64,000 nucleotides of DNA from CBDFHB01 sp965250115 (lineage in GTDB: Bacteria > Acidobacteriota > Vicinamibacteria > Marinacidobacterales > SMYC01). Below are positions 26,162-35,582 of this stretch, in pieces (positions within the stretch are counted from its first letter, which is position 1; each line of letters starts with the position of its first letter). The position numbers and the translations under genes were made by a program. Under the pieces are notes generated by a model. That model was not told the DNA's origin. It did not search any database and was given only the letters and a program-made list of their open reading frames with translations. The stretch lies in contig CBDFNJ010000002.1 in the NCBI GenBank assembly GCA_965250115.1, positions 1,302,001 to 1,366,000 of the forward strand, written 5' to 3'.

Positions 26162-27227
26162 GTCATTTGACACCTCGATTCGCCTTGCGCGCCGGGAACG
26201 CGGATGGTCTCAGCAGGCGCTCGCTGAGCGGAGCGGCGTTTCGCGGCCAGAAATCAGCGCGATCGAGATCGGACGGCTCGTTCCGTCGACAGAGACGGCG
26301 CTCCGGCTTTCAGCCGCTCTCGAATGCACGGTGGAAGAGCTCTTCGCTCTCTCGAGCCCACGTGGGGACCCGGCAGAGGCCACCTGGGCTCTCCCCCGGC
26401 AAACTTCAGCCGGCCGTTTCTGGGAGGCTCAACTGGGACGTCGCCGCCTGCTTTTTCCGGTGGAGCCCACGTCGGACGGTGTGTTGCCGCACGACGGCAC
26501 CTATGATGGCGAGAAGTTACGCCGCCGTCCGTGGATGGATCCGAACCGCACGATCGTGATCGCGGGTTGCGATCCGGCTGTCGGGCTGCTCGCCTCCGAG
26601 CTCTCGCGAAATGCGGGTATGCGGCTGATTCCGCTCATCCGGTCCAGCCGCGAGGCCCTCGCGCTCCTGGAGCGCGGCGTCGTCCACGCGGCCGGCGTAC
26701 ATTGGTCGGACGACGGTGAAACGGACGCCAACGCGGCCATGGTCTCCGAGCGACTCGGTCCGGGGTTTCGGATGCTCCACATGGCACGGTGGCAGGAAGG
26801 TCTGGCCCTGAGCGGGACCCGAAGATCGCACGACTCCATCTCCACCGTGGTTCGCTCTCGGATTCGCTGGGTCGCCCGTGAGGAGGGCTCGGGCGCTAGG
26901 CGTTGCCTCGACCGTCTGCTCTCGGGCGTCGCCGCCCGACCCCGGTTTCGCCACCTCGCACGAGACCACCGCGGCGTCGCCCAAGCGATCCGATCTGGTT
27001 GGGCCGAGGCTGGAGTCGCCATCCGGCTGGCCGCCGAGGATGCGGGGCTTCAATTCATTAGCGTTCAAGAAGAGGACTACGAGCTCTGCTATGCGGAGGG
27101 GCTGAGGCGAGATGCTGCGCTCACCGCGCTACGAAAGGTGCTCAGAAGCGCCGTCGCCAAGAAGCTGTTCTCCGATCTGCCTGGATACGCGGTGCAACGT
27201 ATGGGAGAGGAGCGCGCCGTTGGCTAG
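26160..27227 (+). CDS. XRE-type regulator with PBP-like ligand domain, molybdate-linked
   Basis: A 355-residue one-component regulator. Residues 5-60 are an XRE helix-turn-helix (RRERGWSQQALAERSGVSRPEISAIEIG). From about 110 there is a periplasmic-binding-protein-like domain (TIVIAGCDPAVGLLASEL, IRSSREALALLERGVVHAAGVHW, VAQAIRSGWAEAGVAI) of the PBP_like kind found in molybdate-related regulators. It lies directly upstream of modABC in the same direction, so it probably senses molybdate or a molybdenum cofactor precursor. Tandem repeats over its start suggest autoregulation. Confidence 0.82.
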   Translation: MSFDTSIRLARRERGWSQQALAERSGVSRPEISAIEIGRLVPSTETALRLSAALECTVEELFALSSPRGDPAEATWALPRQTSAGRFWEAQLGRRRLLFPVEPTSDGVLPHDGTYDGEKLRRRPWMDPNRTIVIAGCDPAVGLLASELSRNAGMRLIPLIRSSREALALLERGVVHAAGVHWSDDGETDANAAMVSERLGPGFRMLHMARWQEGLALSGTRRSHDSISTVVRSRIRWVAREEGSGARRCLDRLLSGVAARPRFRHLARDHRGVAQAIRSGWAEAGVAIRLAAEDAGLQFISVQEEDYELCYAEGLRRDAALTALRKVLRSAVAKKLFSDLPGYAVQRMGEERAVG

Positions 27228-27357
27228 TGTCCCGTCCCGGAAGTCATGTTGCATTCGAGCGCCGATGCATCCCGCCTCGCTGCGTTGCGCCTCGGTTGAA
27301 TACGCCCGGTATTTCGCCCTCGACGCGCCTTGCGATCCGGGCGCCTCGACGCTCTCG

Positions 27358-28152
27358 ATGCGAACCTCACTTCCGAGACGAGACACTAGTGTCGCGGCAC
27401 AGGTCGTCTTGGCGATGACCGCGTTCCTATTCGTCATGGCCTGTAGTTCGGCCGAGGTTCAACCCGCGGATCTCAGAATCTTCGCGGCCTCGAGCCTCAC
27501 CGATGCGCTTTCCGAAGCGCTGTCGCTCTTCGAGCGCGATCACCCCTCCATTCGCGTAGTGAGTCAGTTCGGAAGCTCGAGCGATCTTGCACGTCAGATC
27601 CTCGCCGGCGCGCCGTCCGACCTCTTCTTCTCCGCCGACGATCTTCAGATGGGTCGTCTCGCTCGCGAGGCCGCGATCGAGGGGGGCTCCGTTCGTGACG
27701 TGTTGTCGAACCAGCTCGTCATCGTAGAGCCCAAGGAGGCTCCGCGTCGAGTGGTAACTCCAGAAGACCTTCCGGGTGTGGGCCGCGTCGCGCTGGCGGA
27801 TCCGGAGACCGTACCAGCCGGTGTCTACACTCGTCGGTACCTTGAGTCGCGAGACCTTTGGAACGCGCTCCGCGGCAAGATCGTCCCTACACTAGACGTC
27901 AGGGGCGCGCTCGCCGCGGTCGCAAGCGGAAACGTAGAGGCTGGCATCGTCTATCGCAGCGACGCGGCGATCGAGCCGCGTGTACGCATCGCCTACGCCG
28001 TGGCCCCGGACGACGGACCTCGCATCGTGTACCCCTTGGCGATCGTGGCGGGCCGCGGGAGCGAGCCGTCCCGGGCCTTGTTCGAGTTCCTCCTGTCGAA
28101 AGACGCGCTGGCCGTATTCGAGAGCTTCGGGTTCGTTTCCCTCGCTGGATAG
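27358..28152 (+). CDS. modA: Molybdate-binding ABC transporter substrate protein
   Basis: A 264-residue lipoprotein-like binding protein. The N-terminal signal ends FLFVMACSS, an acceptable lipobox. The mature part has the ModA hallmarks DLRIFAASSLTDAL, FGSSSDLARQI, GAPSDLFFSAD and VEAGIVYRSDA. The frame is open upstream to 27112; the ATG at 27358 was chosen because it gives a basic n-region followed by the hydrophobic core. modB starts 2 bases after its stop. Confidence 0.92.
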   Translation: MRTSLPRRDTSVAAQVVLAMTAFLFVMACSSAEVQPADLRIFAASSLTDALSEALSLFERDHPSIRVVSQFGSSSDLARQILAGAPSDLFFSADDLQMGRLAREAAIEGGSVRDVLSNQLVIVEPKEAPRRVVTPEDLPGVGRVALADPETVPAGVYTRRYLESRDLWNALRGKIVPTLDVRGALAAVASGNVEAGIVYRSDAAIEPRVRIAYAVAPDDGPRIVYPLAIVAGRGSEPSRALFEFLLSKDALAVFESFGFVSLAG

Positions 28153-28154
28153 CC

Positions 28155-28841
28155 GTGACTTTCGACCTCGTTTGGCTGGTACGCTTCACCGTCCAGGTGG
28201 CTCTAGCCGGCGTCGTCCTCAGTATCCCTTTCGGGATCGCCCTGGGGTTCTGGCTGGCCCGCACGCACTCCAGAGCGAGGAGCCTCGTCGAGACGATGGC
28301 GTCCCTGCCACTGGTCCTTCCGCCGACCGTGGTCGGGTTGGTTCTTCTCGAGCTGTTCGGACGCAACCGACCGATCGGCCGCTTCCTGTTCGAGCGTCTC
28401 GGGGTCAGCGTGGCCTTCACGTGGCGAGCGGTCGTCATTGCCTGCGCGGTCGTCGCCTTTCCGCTGCTCGTCCGCACCGTTCGAGCTTCGTTCGAGCAGA
28501 TCGACCCACGCCTCGAATCGCTCGCTCGAACGTTAGGGCGTGGTCCGTTCTATGTCTTCTTCACCGTGAGCCTGCCGCTGGCCTCCCGCGGGCTGCTCGC
28601 TGGAATCATCCTTGGCTTCACGCGCGCGCTAGGCGAGTTCGGCGCGACCATCATGGTGGCTGGCAACATCCCGGGCGAGACGCAAACCCTCTCGCTCGCC
28701 ATCTTCCAGCTCGTTCAGCTAGGGCGCGATCCCGAAGCTTACGGGCTAGCGGCCGTCACCGTAGTACTCGCCTTCGGCGCCATATGGCTCTCCGAGTGGC
28801 TCGAGCGCGGCCGGGGCGCTCGAGCTCGCGGGAACACGTGA
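28155..28841 (+). CDS. modB: Molybdate ABC transporter permease
   Basis: A 228-residue inner-membrane permease with about five helices. It carries the ABC coupling motif (LGRGPFYVFFTVSLPLASRGLLAGIILGFTRALGEFGA, ending in the EAA-type glycine region), as usual for ModB. The GTG at 28155 is the start. Its TGA overlaps the GTG of modC, so the transport genes are translationally coupled. Confidence 0.93.
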   Translation: MTFDLVWLVRFTVQVALAGVVLSIPFGIALGFWLARTHSRARSLVETMASLPLVLPPTVVGLVLLELFGRNRPIGRFLFERLGVSVAFTWRAVVIACAVVAFPLLVRTVRASFEQIDPRLESLARTLGRGPFYVFFTVSLPLASRGLLAGIILGFTRALGEFGATIMVAGNIPGETQTLSLAIFQLVQLGRDPEAYGLAAVTVVLAFGAIWLSEWLERGRGARARGNT

Positions 28842-29902
28842 TTCATCTTGACGTTCGCCTCCCGTTGTCGCACTTCGAGCTCGACCTGCGCCTCGACCTG
28901 GAGGAGTCAGTGACTGCTCTGTTCGGGCCCTCCGGCGTCGGAAAGACAACCCTTCTCGAGACGATTGCGGGTCTCAGGCGTCCGGCGCGGGGAGAGATCA
29001 CCATCGACGGGGCAATCCTCTATTCCTCCTCCGCCGGGGTCTTTCTTCCGCCGGAGCGCCGCCGGGTCGGCTACGTGCCGCAGGATGCCCTTTTGTTCCC
29101 GCATCTGAGCGTCGCCGCGAACATCGGCTACGGGGATCGAAGGCTTGCCGAAGGCATCACGATGGCCTCAGTCGCCGATGCTCTCGAGATCGCTCACCTC
29201 CTCGGCCGGCGGCCGGACAGCTTGTCGGGCGGAGAGCGGCAGAGGGTGGCTCTCGCACGCGCGCTCGTAACCGAGCCGCGACTGCTGCTGCTCGACGAGC
29301 CCTTGGCGGCTCTGGACGTGGGGCTCAAAGAGAGGGTCCTCCCATACCTCTCTCGTGTTCGCGAGCTCTACAGCATTCCGTCCCTCGTCGTGAGCCACGA
29401 CGTTTTCGATGTCTTGACTCTCTGCGACGAGGTCGTTGTACTGTCGTCAGGATCGGTAGTCGAAAGGGGAACTCCGAGGGGAGTGCTTTCACGGCCCGGA
29501 TCGGGTGGCGACTATTTCCGGGGCCGATTCGAGAACGTCCTCGACGCCAAAGTCGTCGGGCACGAGCCCGAAGAGGGATTGACGGAAGCAGAGACCGAGC
29601 GCGGGCTGCACCTCTTTATACCCTACCGGGCCGCGAAGGCAGAAGAGAGGGTTCTTCTCGGCGTATTCGCCGAGGACATTCTTCTCGCCACGAGAGCTCC
29701 CGAAGGCCTGTCCGCCCGAAACGTGATCGAGGGAAACATCGAGGCGGTGGAGGAGCGTCAGGGCACAGCCATGGTCCGCGTCCTCACCCCGGATCCAATC
29801 TACGTCCGATTGACCCACGTTGCCGTCCGTCAGCTCGGGCTGTCGGCGGGGCAAACCGTGCAGCTCATCATCAAGACGCATTCCATCCATCGACTCGGCT
29901 GA
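28838..29902 (+). CDS. modC: Molybdate ABC transporter ATPase
   Basis: A 354-residue ATPase starting at the GTG that overlaps modB. It has Walker A GPSGVGKTT, Q-loop VPQDALLFPHL, signature LSGGERQRVALARAL, Walker B LLLLDEPLAALD and the switch VSHD. The C-terminal about 70 residues (LSARNVIEGNIEAVEERQGTAMVRV) form the MOBE/TOBE molybdate-sensing domain typical of ModC. A longer upstream open frame overlaps modB and is not coding. Confidence 0.93.
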   Translation: MIHLDVRLPLSHFELDLRLDLEESVTALFGPSGVGKTTLLETIAGLRRPARGEITIDGAILYSSSAGVFLPPERRRVGYVPQDALLFPHLSVAANIGYGDRRLAEGITMASVADALEIAHLLGRRPDSLSGGERQRVALARALVTEPRLLLLDEPLAALDVGLKERVLPYLSRVRELYSIPSLVVSHDVFDVLTLCDEVVVLSSGSVVERGTPRGVLSRPGSGGDYFRGRFENVLDAKVVGHEPEEGLTEAETERGLHLFIPYRAAKAEERVLLGVFAEDILLATRAPEGLSARNVIEGNIEAVEERQGTAMVRVLTPDPIYVRLTHVAVRQLGLSAGQTVQLIIKTHSIHRLG

Positions 29903-29990
29903 CTACAGCAGACGGAATCCCACAGAGTGAAACCCGACGTCGCGCGGCGGTTGATATACACTAGTGTTCCGAAGGAGAAGGAGTAGCGTC

Positions 29991-30485
29991 ATGGGTTGGC
30001 TTGCGGAAGACATCATGAGCCGGAACGTTCTCTGCGTTTTCGCCGATATGGATTTGCGCGATCTGTCGAAGGTGTTCCTCGAGCACGGGATCACGGGAGC
30101 TCCGGTCACGACGGAAGATGGGACGCTCAGAGGCGTCGTATCCCAGTCCGACCTGATTCGCTACACTGTCAGCCGCGACGACGATCTGGTGGTGGAATCC
30201 GATTTCTACGGCACGGCCCGCATCGAGGGTCGCTACTTACCCCGGGAATTTCAAATCGAGGACGTCAATACGGCAAAGGTCGCGGACGTGATGACACCCG
30301 TCGTGCATTCGGTGAAGGAGTCCACTTCGGTCAAGAACCTGGCTCAGGTCATGCGCAGGAAACACGTTCATCGCGTCATTGTCGAGAAGAAGGGCAAAGT
30401 GGTGGGGATTATCTCGGCTCTCGACGTGCTCGCGGTGCTGACCAGCGCCTCCAAACCTCCCAAGAAGGCGGCCAAAAAGAAGTAA
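29991..30485 (+). CDS. Two-CBS-domain protein
   Basis: A 164-residue cytosolic protein made of two CBS motifs (DIMSRNVLCVFADMDLRDLSKVFLEHGITGAPV and DVMTPVVHSVKESTSVKNLAQVMRRKHVHRVIV). Such pairs bind adenine nucleotides and usually regulate a partner. The tail is lysine-rich (PPKKAAKKK). The start at 29991 is preceded by GAAGGAGAAGGAG; the frame opens 27 bases earlier. No partner domain is fused. Confidence 0.87.
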   Translation: MGWLAEDIMSRNVLCVFADMDLRDLSKVFLEHGITGAPVTTEDGTLRGVVSQSDLIRYTVSRDDDLVVESDFYGTARIEGRYLPREFQIEDVNTAKVADVMTPVVHSVKESTSVKNLAQVMRRKHVHRVIVEKKGKVVGIISALDVLAVLTSASKPPKKAAKKK

Positions 30486-30597
30486 CTGAGCGGGGCTCCG
30501 AACCGCGGAGGCTAGTTTCGCGACTCCGCGTCTGGCGCGTCGGCGTTGGAGTCCACTAGTTCCGCTCTTTGCCGCGGGACGCCTTCAACGCAAAGAT

Positions 30598-31932
30598 TCA
30601 ATTCCTCGGCTCGGTTCGTATCAACCACAGCGATTCCTGGGGTCCGGCGAAGTAGTGGACTTGGCCATAGTCATCCACCCAGGCGTCTTCCTCTCGCAGC
30701 ATGGAGATGGCCTGGCCGTCCCATTTAGGAAGATTCATGGAGACGGAGTACTCGATGGACCAGATCTCGCGGCTTCGCACGGGCTCGCGAGGATGCTGGC
30801 CGTAGCGCTCCGGCCAGTCGAAGCTCACCCACGCGCCCGCACCGTGGACCCAGTTGCCTTGTGAGTGCGGGTAGACCGAGTTTCGGATGCCTTCACCAAT
30901 GCCTCGCTTCTCCGCGCGCTCCTTCACGACGTAGCCGAACACCCCGGGCTGGAGCTCTTCCTCGATGATCTCCCCCAGCCGAACGGAACGAAGAAAGGCC
31001 TCTGTCATGCCCGCGGGTGCCTGGGTTTCGCCCGGGAGCATCACATAGCCCATTTTCTGTTGGTCGGTGACGAGGCCCATCAGCTTCACGCCAAAATCGA
31101 CGTGGAGCAGATCCCCCGGCTGGATGACGGGGTCCTCGGCGTCAGCCAGTGGAGCTTCTTCTCCGCGGCGCTGGATGTCCAGTCCGGGAGGGAAATTGAG
31201 CTCGAGATCTTGGGCCTTCCACTCGTCCACGATCCACCAATAGACGTCCATCAAGCTCGTTTCTCCCGGGGTTACCACCTCGTTCGAGAAAGCGCGCCGG
31301 AGAAGGTGGTAGGTCTTCCAGCTCGCCTCGCGTTCGATCTCGATCTCGCCGTCAGTACGACGGCTGACGAAATCGATGACCATGGGCTCGGACGAGACGA
31401 GCCGTTTCGCGTAGGTCTCGCCGATGGCTTCCAACAGGTAACCCTCGAGGGAAGCGGTGAGACCGTCGGCCATGGAGATAGTGCGGGATTTGTTGACGGC
31501 GATGACGGCCGGGTCGCGCTCGCGGACGTGTCGCTCCAGGTAAGGCTCCAGCCCCTCTTCGCCGTAGGGTACGATAGCCGAGTAGAAACGTTTGAGGTGC
31601 TCGCTGAGGTGCGCGCCGATGACTGTCGACTCGAGGCTCTGCCCCTCACTGGGGTCGAAAAAGATGTAGGCGTTTCGATGACCGTACCAGCCCGATACGC
31701 CGAATCCGCCGAACAGATCGAGGATCGGATCTGGATGGTTCTCACGGCTCATCAGAACCCACATGTCGATTCCGTGCTTCCGCATTGTGGGAAGCAGGTG
31801 ACGATCCATCTTTTCCGCTTTGACGCGCCACTCACGCTCGTGACGGATCCGGGAGCTCCGAGTCTGTGCCGTGCCCTCCGCGGCGGCAACGAGACACAGG
31901 AGAGCGAGAGGTGCGGCTCGATTCGCCAGCAT
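30598..31932 (-). CDS. Exported M24-family metallopeptidase, Xaa-Pro aminopeptidase-like
   Basis: A 444-residue protein with a signal peptide when started at MLANRAAPLALLCLVAAAEG. The pita-bread fold is indicated by the metal-ligand stretches LLHVDFGV and LVTDQQ, the WVHGAGAW histidine region, WSIEYSV and a late EEDAW. It probably removes N-terminal residues next to proline from peptides in the periplasm. It is divergent from the glutamate-synthase-like gene, with a 65-bp promoter gap. Confidence 0.8.
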   Translation of the reverse strand: MLANRAAPLALLCLVAAAEGTAQTRSSRIRHEREWRVKAEKMDRHLLPTMRKHGIDMWVLMSRENHPDPILDLFGGFGVSGWYGHRNAYIFFDPSEGQSLESTVIGAHLSEHLKRFYSAIVPYGEEGLEPYLERHVRERDPAVIAVNKSRTISMADGLTASLEGYLLEAIGETYAKRLVSSEPMVIDFVSRRTDGEIEIEREASWKTYHLLRRAFSNEVVTPGETSLMDVYWWIVDEWKAQDLELNFPPGLDIQRRGEEAPLADAEDPVIQPGDLLHVDFGVKLMGLVTDQQKMGYVMLPGETQAPAGMTEAFLRSVRLGEIIEEELQPGVFGYVVKERAEKRGIGEGIRNSVYPHSQGNWVHGAGAWVSFDWPERYGQHPREPVRSREIWSIEYSVSMNLPKWDGQAISMLREEDAWVDDYGQVHYFAGPQESLWLIRTEPRN

Positions 31933-31997
31933 GGAAAAGCTCCTCCAGTTCAGATTTAGCCAGAGCATATAGAATTGAAGCTGAGAAGGGGAACCCG

Positions 31998-33527
31998 ATG
32001 TGGATATTGTTAATCTCTCTCCTCTTGCTGGCGACGGTCGTCTACGACCTTCTGCAGCGCGAGCATGCCATCCTGAGGAATTTTCCCATCATCGGCCATT
32101 TCCGCTACTGGTTCGAGGCCGTGGGCCCCGAGCTGCGCCAGTACATCGTGACCAGCAACAACGAGGAAAAGCCCTTCAGCCGTGACGAGAGGAGTTGGGT
32201 CTACGCCTCTGCGAAAAAACAGAACAACTATTTCGGCTTCGGAACCGACAACGATCTGGAGACGACGCCGAACTACTTGATCATCCGTCACTCCGCCTTC
32301 CCGCATCAAAGCCCCGTGGAGCAGGACGAGTCCTACCCGATCCCGGCAGCGAAAATCGTTGGTGGGTACCGTGGACGACCGAAGGCGTTTCGTCCAGGTT
32401 CCGTCGTGAATGTATCCGGCATGAGCTTTGGCTCGTTGAGCGGTCGCGCCGTCGCGGCCATGAACGAGGGCGTTGCGCTCGGTGGCTGTCTTCAGAACAC
32501 GGGTGAAGGAGGCGTTTCTCCCTACCATCGGCGCGGGGGCGAGCTCGTCTGGCAGATTGGATCGGGCTACTTCGGTTGCCGCGAGTCGGATGGAGGCTTC
32601 AGCCTTTCCCGACTAGTGGAGACCGTGGAGTCGAGTGCCGTCCGAGCCATCGAGATCAAATTGAGCCAGGGAGCGAAGCCCGGTCTGGGTGGTGTGTTAC
32701 CCGCCGCGAAGGTATCGGCTGAGATCGCTCGGATCCGTGGCGTGCCTCAGGGGCGGGATTGCATCAGCCCTTCGGGGCACACCGCCTTCGCAGACGAAGA
32801 CGGTCTTTTGGATTTCGTGGAGCGGATCGCCCAGGCGACGGGACTTCCGGTAGGCATCAAGTCCGCCGTGGGAGACCTGGGTTTCTGGCATCGCCTCGCG
32901 AAGCTGACGGCGGAGACGGGACGCGGAGTGGACTTCGTCACGATCGATGGTGGGGAAGGAGGTACCGGGGCCGGACCGCTCGTCTTCACCGATCACGTGG
33001 CTCTGCCGTTTAAAGTCGCAATCAGTCAGGTCTATCCGATTTTTGCCCGAAAAGGGCTGCACGACAAGGTCGTATTCATCGGCTCTGGTCGACTTGGATT
33101 TCCCGAACGGGCTCTCTTCGCCTTCGCCCTCGGTTGTGACATGGTCAACGTGGCTCGAGAGGCGATGCTCGCGGTGGGCTGCATCCAGGCACAGCGTTGC
33201 CATACCGGTCATTGCCCGACGGGTGTGGCCACCCAGTCGGCCTGGCTCATGCAAGGATTGGATGTGACCTCCAAGGCGGCGCGACTCGCCAACTACATCG
33301 TCACGTTGCGAAAAGAGATCCTGTGGCTGACCCAAGCCTGCGGCCATCCCCATCCCACCTTCGTTGCGAGCGAACAACTCGACGTCGTCGACGATAGGCT
33401 CCGAACGCGAAGTGTTCGGGAGCACTTCCATTACGAGCGCTTCTGGGGCCTGCCGTCGAGCGCCGATCAGCAAGCGATACGAACGCTCATGGCGGGTGGG
33501 GCGAAGCGCTGCGGGAGCACTCTCTAG
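31998..33527 (+). CDS. FMN-binding glutamate-synthase-domain protein, membrane-anchored
   Basis: A 509-residue protein with an N-terminal membrane helix (ILLISLLLLATVVY). The central FMN/glutamate-synthase domain has VSGMSFGSLSGRAVAAMNEG, GEGGVSPYH, EIKLSQGAKPGLGG and DFVTIDGGEGGTGAGP. A cysteine cluster (CIQAQRCHTGHCPTG) matches the [3Fe-4S] site of GltB. It lacks the amidotransferase domain of full GltB. Substrate unknown. Its stop overlaps the convergent response regulator by four bases. Confidence 0.9.
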   Translation: MWILLISLLLLATVVYDLLQREHAILRNFPIIGHFRYWFEAVGPELRQYIVTSNNEEKPFSRDERSWVYASAKKQNNYFGFGTDNDLETTPNYLIIRHSAFPHQSPVEQDESYPIPAAKIVGGYRGRPKAFRPGSVVNVSGMSFGSLSGRAVAAMNEGVALGGCLQNTGEGGVSPYHRRGGELVWQIGSGYFGCRESDGGFSLSRLVETVESSAVRAIEIKLSQGAKPGLGGVLPAAKVSAEIARIRGVPQGRDCISPSGHTAFADEDGLLDFVERIAQATGLPVGIKSAVGDLGFWHRLAKLTAETGRGVDFVTIDGGEGGTGAGPLVFTDHVALPFKVAISQVYPIFARKGLHDKVVFIGSGRLGFPERALFAFALGCDMVNVAREAMLAVGCIQAQRCHTGHCPTGVATQSAWLMQGLDVTSKAARLANYIVTLRKEILWLTQACGHPHPTFVASEQLDVVDDRLRTRSVREHFHYERFWGLPSSADQQAIRTLMAGGAKRCGSTL

Positions 33528-34135
33528 CGCCCTACGGGCTCCGACGCGACTTTAGGAAAGTGCTCGTGGCGGCACTCCTCGCACAGAGAATGGCTGAACA
33601 GCGCGTCGGAGTTGTGCTCGATGTAGGTCTCGAGCTTGTGCCAGGTATCCGAGTCATCGCGAATCTTCTTGCAGTACATGCAGATCGGAAGGAGTCCCTG
33701 GAGCTGCTTGACGTGCGACGAGGCCTCCTGGAGCTCTCGAATCTTCTTGGCGAGGGCTGACTCCAGCCCCAGGATCCGCTCGCCGTTTTTTACGCGACAG
33801 CGGAGCTCATGAGGGTCGTAGGGCTTGGTCAGGTAGTCGTCAGCACCTGCCTCGAGGCCCGCGACGATGTCCTCGGCCTTCGTCTTCGTTGTAACGAGTA
33901 TGACGTAGATATAGCTCTCACGCGGTTGGCTCCGGAGGCGGCGACAGATGTCGATTCCGTCCTTGCCGGGCATCATCCAATCCAGGATGACGAGCCTCGG
34001 CGGGTCGTCCCCTTGGAGCATTTGCCACGCCTCGTCGCCATCGGCGACGGCTAACACCTCGTAACCCGAGCGGGAAAGCGAGACTTCGAGCAGGCGGCGT
34101 GACGTTATGTCGTCTTCGGCGATGAGAACTCTCAT
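33524..34135 (-). CDS. Response regulator with C-terminal Cys-rich domain
   Basis: A 203-residue protein. Residues 1-120 are a receiver domain with Asp8/Asp9, phosphoacceptor Asp52 in ILDWMMPG and the lysine in YLTKPYD. A short coiled coil (ESALAKKIRELQEASSHVKQL) follows. The C-terminal domain has LLPICMYCKKIRDD and SLCEECRHEHF, two CxxC pairs that may bind a metal. This tail occurs in several signalling proteins but has no known function. No DNA-binding domain or partner kinase is present. The ATG at 34135 gives the family start MRVLIAEDD. Confidence 0.87.
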   Translation of the reverse strand: MRVLIAEDDITSRRLLEVSLSRSGYEVLAVADGDEAWQMLQGDDPPRLVILDWMMPGKDGIDICRRLRSQPRESYIYVILVTTKTKAEDIVAGLEAGADDYLTKPYDPHELRCRVKNGERILGLESALAKKIRELQEASSHVKQLQGLLPICMYCKKIRDDSDTWHKLETYIEHNSDALFSHSLCEECRHEHFPKVASEPVGR

Positions 34136-34213
34136 GACCCCACTTGTCAAAATCGGCCACAACGGTAGAAACTTTAGCGCTTTGAGTTATACTCGCCTCC
34201 TCAAGGAGATAGA

Positions 34214-35539
34214 GTGCCCTCGGCTTCGTTCTACTCACTCGGTTGTCGTCTGAACCAGACGGAATTGGCCAGCCTCGCCGGCACCTTCCAGGGGAAGGGC
34301 TACTCGATTGTGGAGTGGGGGGCTCCGGCCGACCTCGTCGTCATCAATACGTGCTCCGTGACGGAGCGCGGCGAGGCGAGCTGCCGAAATGCTATCCGCC
34401 AGGCCCTGAGGCGTCAGTCCGAAGCCTTTGTGGTCGTGACGGGATGCTACGCTCAGGTCGGCCTCGAAGCCCTTCGTGACATCCCCGGCATCGACATGAT
34501 CGTGGGCACAGAGTATAAGGACAAGTTTCCCGGCTTCATCGGCACGCCGCGGAAGCTTTCGGATCCGGTCGTCCTCCACTCGAACCTGATCGACGACTCC
34601 GATTTCGAAGTTCCTGGTACCGGCGTCTACTCGACGACTCGGGCGAATCTGAAAGTCCAAGACGGCTGCGACTTTTTTTGCTCCTTCTGCATCATTCCGT
34701 TCACGCGTGGACGAGAGCGGAGCCGGAAGCTCGGCGATCTGATCCGGGAAGCACGGGAGCTCGTCGCTTCGGGCTATCGGGAACTGGTCCTGACCGGCGT
34801 CAATATCGGCCGCTACGAGCACGAGGGCACGACCTTCGCGGCGATGGTTCAAAGCCTCGAGGAGATTCAGGGGCTCGACCGCATTCGAATCACTTCGATC
34901 GAGCCTACGACGATAGAGCGACAGCTTGTCAATCAGATGGCAAGCTCGTCGAAGCTCTGTGACTACTTCCATATTCCCATCCAGAGCGCCGATCGCCTGG
35001 TGCTCGAGGCGATGAACCGGCGCTACACTCCCGAGGAATACCGGAACTTCGTAGAGCTCGTCCTGCGTGAAGTCCCCGAGGCCGGACTCGGCACCGATGT
35101 CATCGTCGGGTTTCCTGGCGAGACCGATGCCTCCTTCGAAAGAACATATCGATTCCTCGAGGCCCTGCCTCTCGCCTACTTTCACGTGTTCAGCTACTCG
35201 AAGCGCTATGGGACCAAGGCGGTCCGACACGAGCAGCACGTGAGCCCTCAGGCCATCAAGGAGAGAAGCCGCGGGCTGCGAGAGTTGTCGGCGACGAAAC
35301 GACGGAAGTTTGCGGGCCGGTTTCTCGGACGCGAAGTGGAGGTCCTCTTCGAACAGCAAGATCCGTCCGGCGTCTGGACGGGCCTCACCGGCAACTACCT
35401 CCGTATCGGCGTCGTCTCCGACGAGCCCCTCAGAAACGAGATACGCCGAGTGGTCGTGGAAGACGTCACCGATGAGTTGGCTCTCGGCGTTCTGGCCGAC
35501 CGAAGTGCGGCTCGCGGGGCGCGAATAGCCGTTCGGTGA
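34214..35539 (+). CDS. mtaB: tRNA t6A37 methylthiotransferase
   Basis: A 441-residue radical-SAM enzyme that adds a methylthio group to t6A at tRNA position 37. The N-terminal UPF0004 domain has cysteines in SLGCRLNQ, INTCSVTE and VTGCYAQ for one cluster. The radical-SAM motif is CDFFCSFC, preceded by VQDG. A TRAM-like C-terminal domain follows. The GTG start has AAGGAG upstream, and a TATACT -10 box lies at 34188-34193. It is divergent from the response regulator. Confidence 0.93.
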   Translation: MPSASFYSLGCRLNQTELASLAGTFQGKGYSIVEWGAPADLVVINTCSVTERGEASCRNAIRQALRRQSEAFVVVTGCYAQVGLEALRDIPGIDMIVGTEYKDKFPGFIGTPRKLSDPVVLHSNLIDDSDFEVPGTGVYSTTRANLKVQDGCDFFCSFCIIPFTRGRERSRKLGDLIREARELVASGYRELVLTGVNIGRYEHEGTTFAAMVQSLEEIQGLDRIRITSIEPTTIERQLVNQMASSSKLCDYFHIPIQSADRLVLEAMNRRYTPEEYRNFVELVLREVPEAGLGTDVIVGFPGETDASFERTYRFLEALPLAYFHVFSYSKRYGTKAVRHEQHVSPQAIKERSRGLRELSATKRRKFAGRFLGREVEVLFEQQDPSGVWTGLTGNYLRIGVVSDEPLRNEIRRVVVEDVTDELALGVLADRSAARGARIAVR

Positions 35540-35582
35540 ACTCGTAGGCTCTCGTCATCGAGACGCAGTATCTATCGCCAGG

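Noticed and set aside
27980..28837. Large fused modB-modC protein
   Set aside because: The upstream part is an out-of-frame shadow of modB; the ATPase starts at the GTG overlapping modB.
34235..35359. 374-codon open frame antisense to mtaB
   Set aside because: No family-like sequence; it mirrors the codon pattern of the well-supported mtaB gene, as is common in GC-rich DNA.
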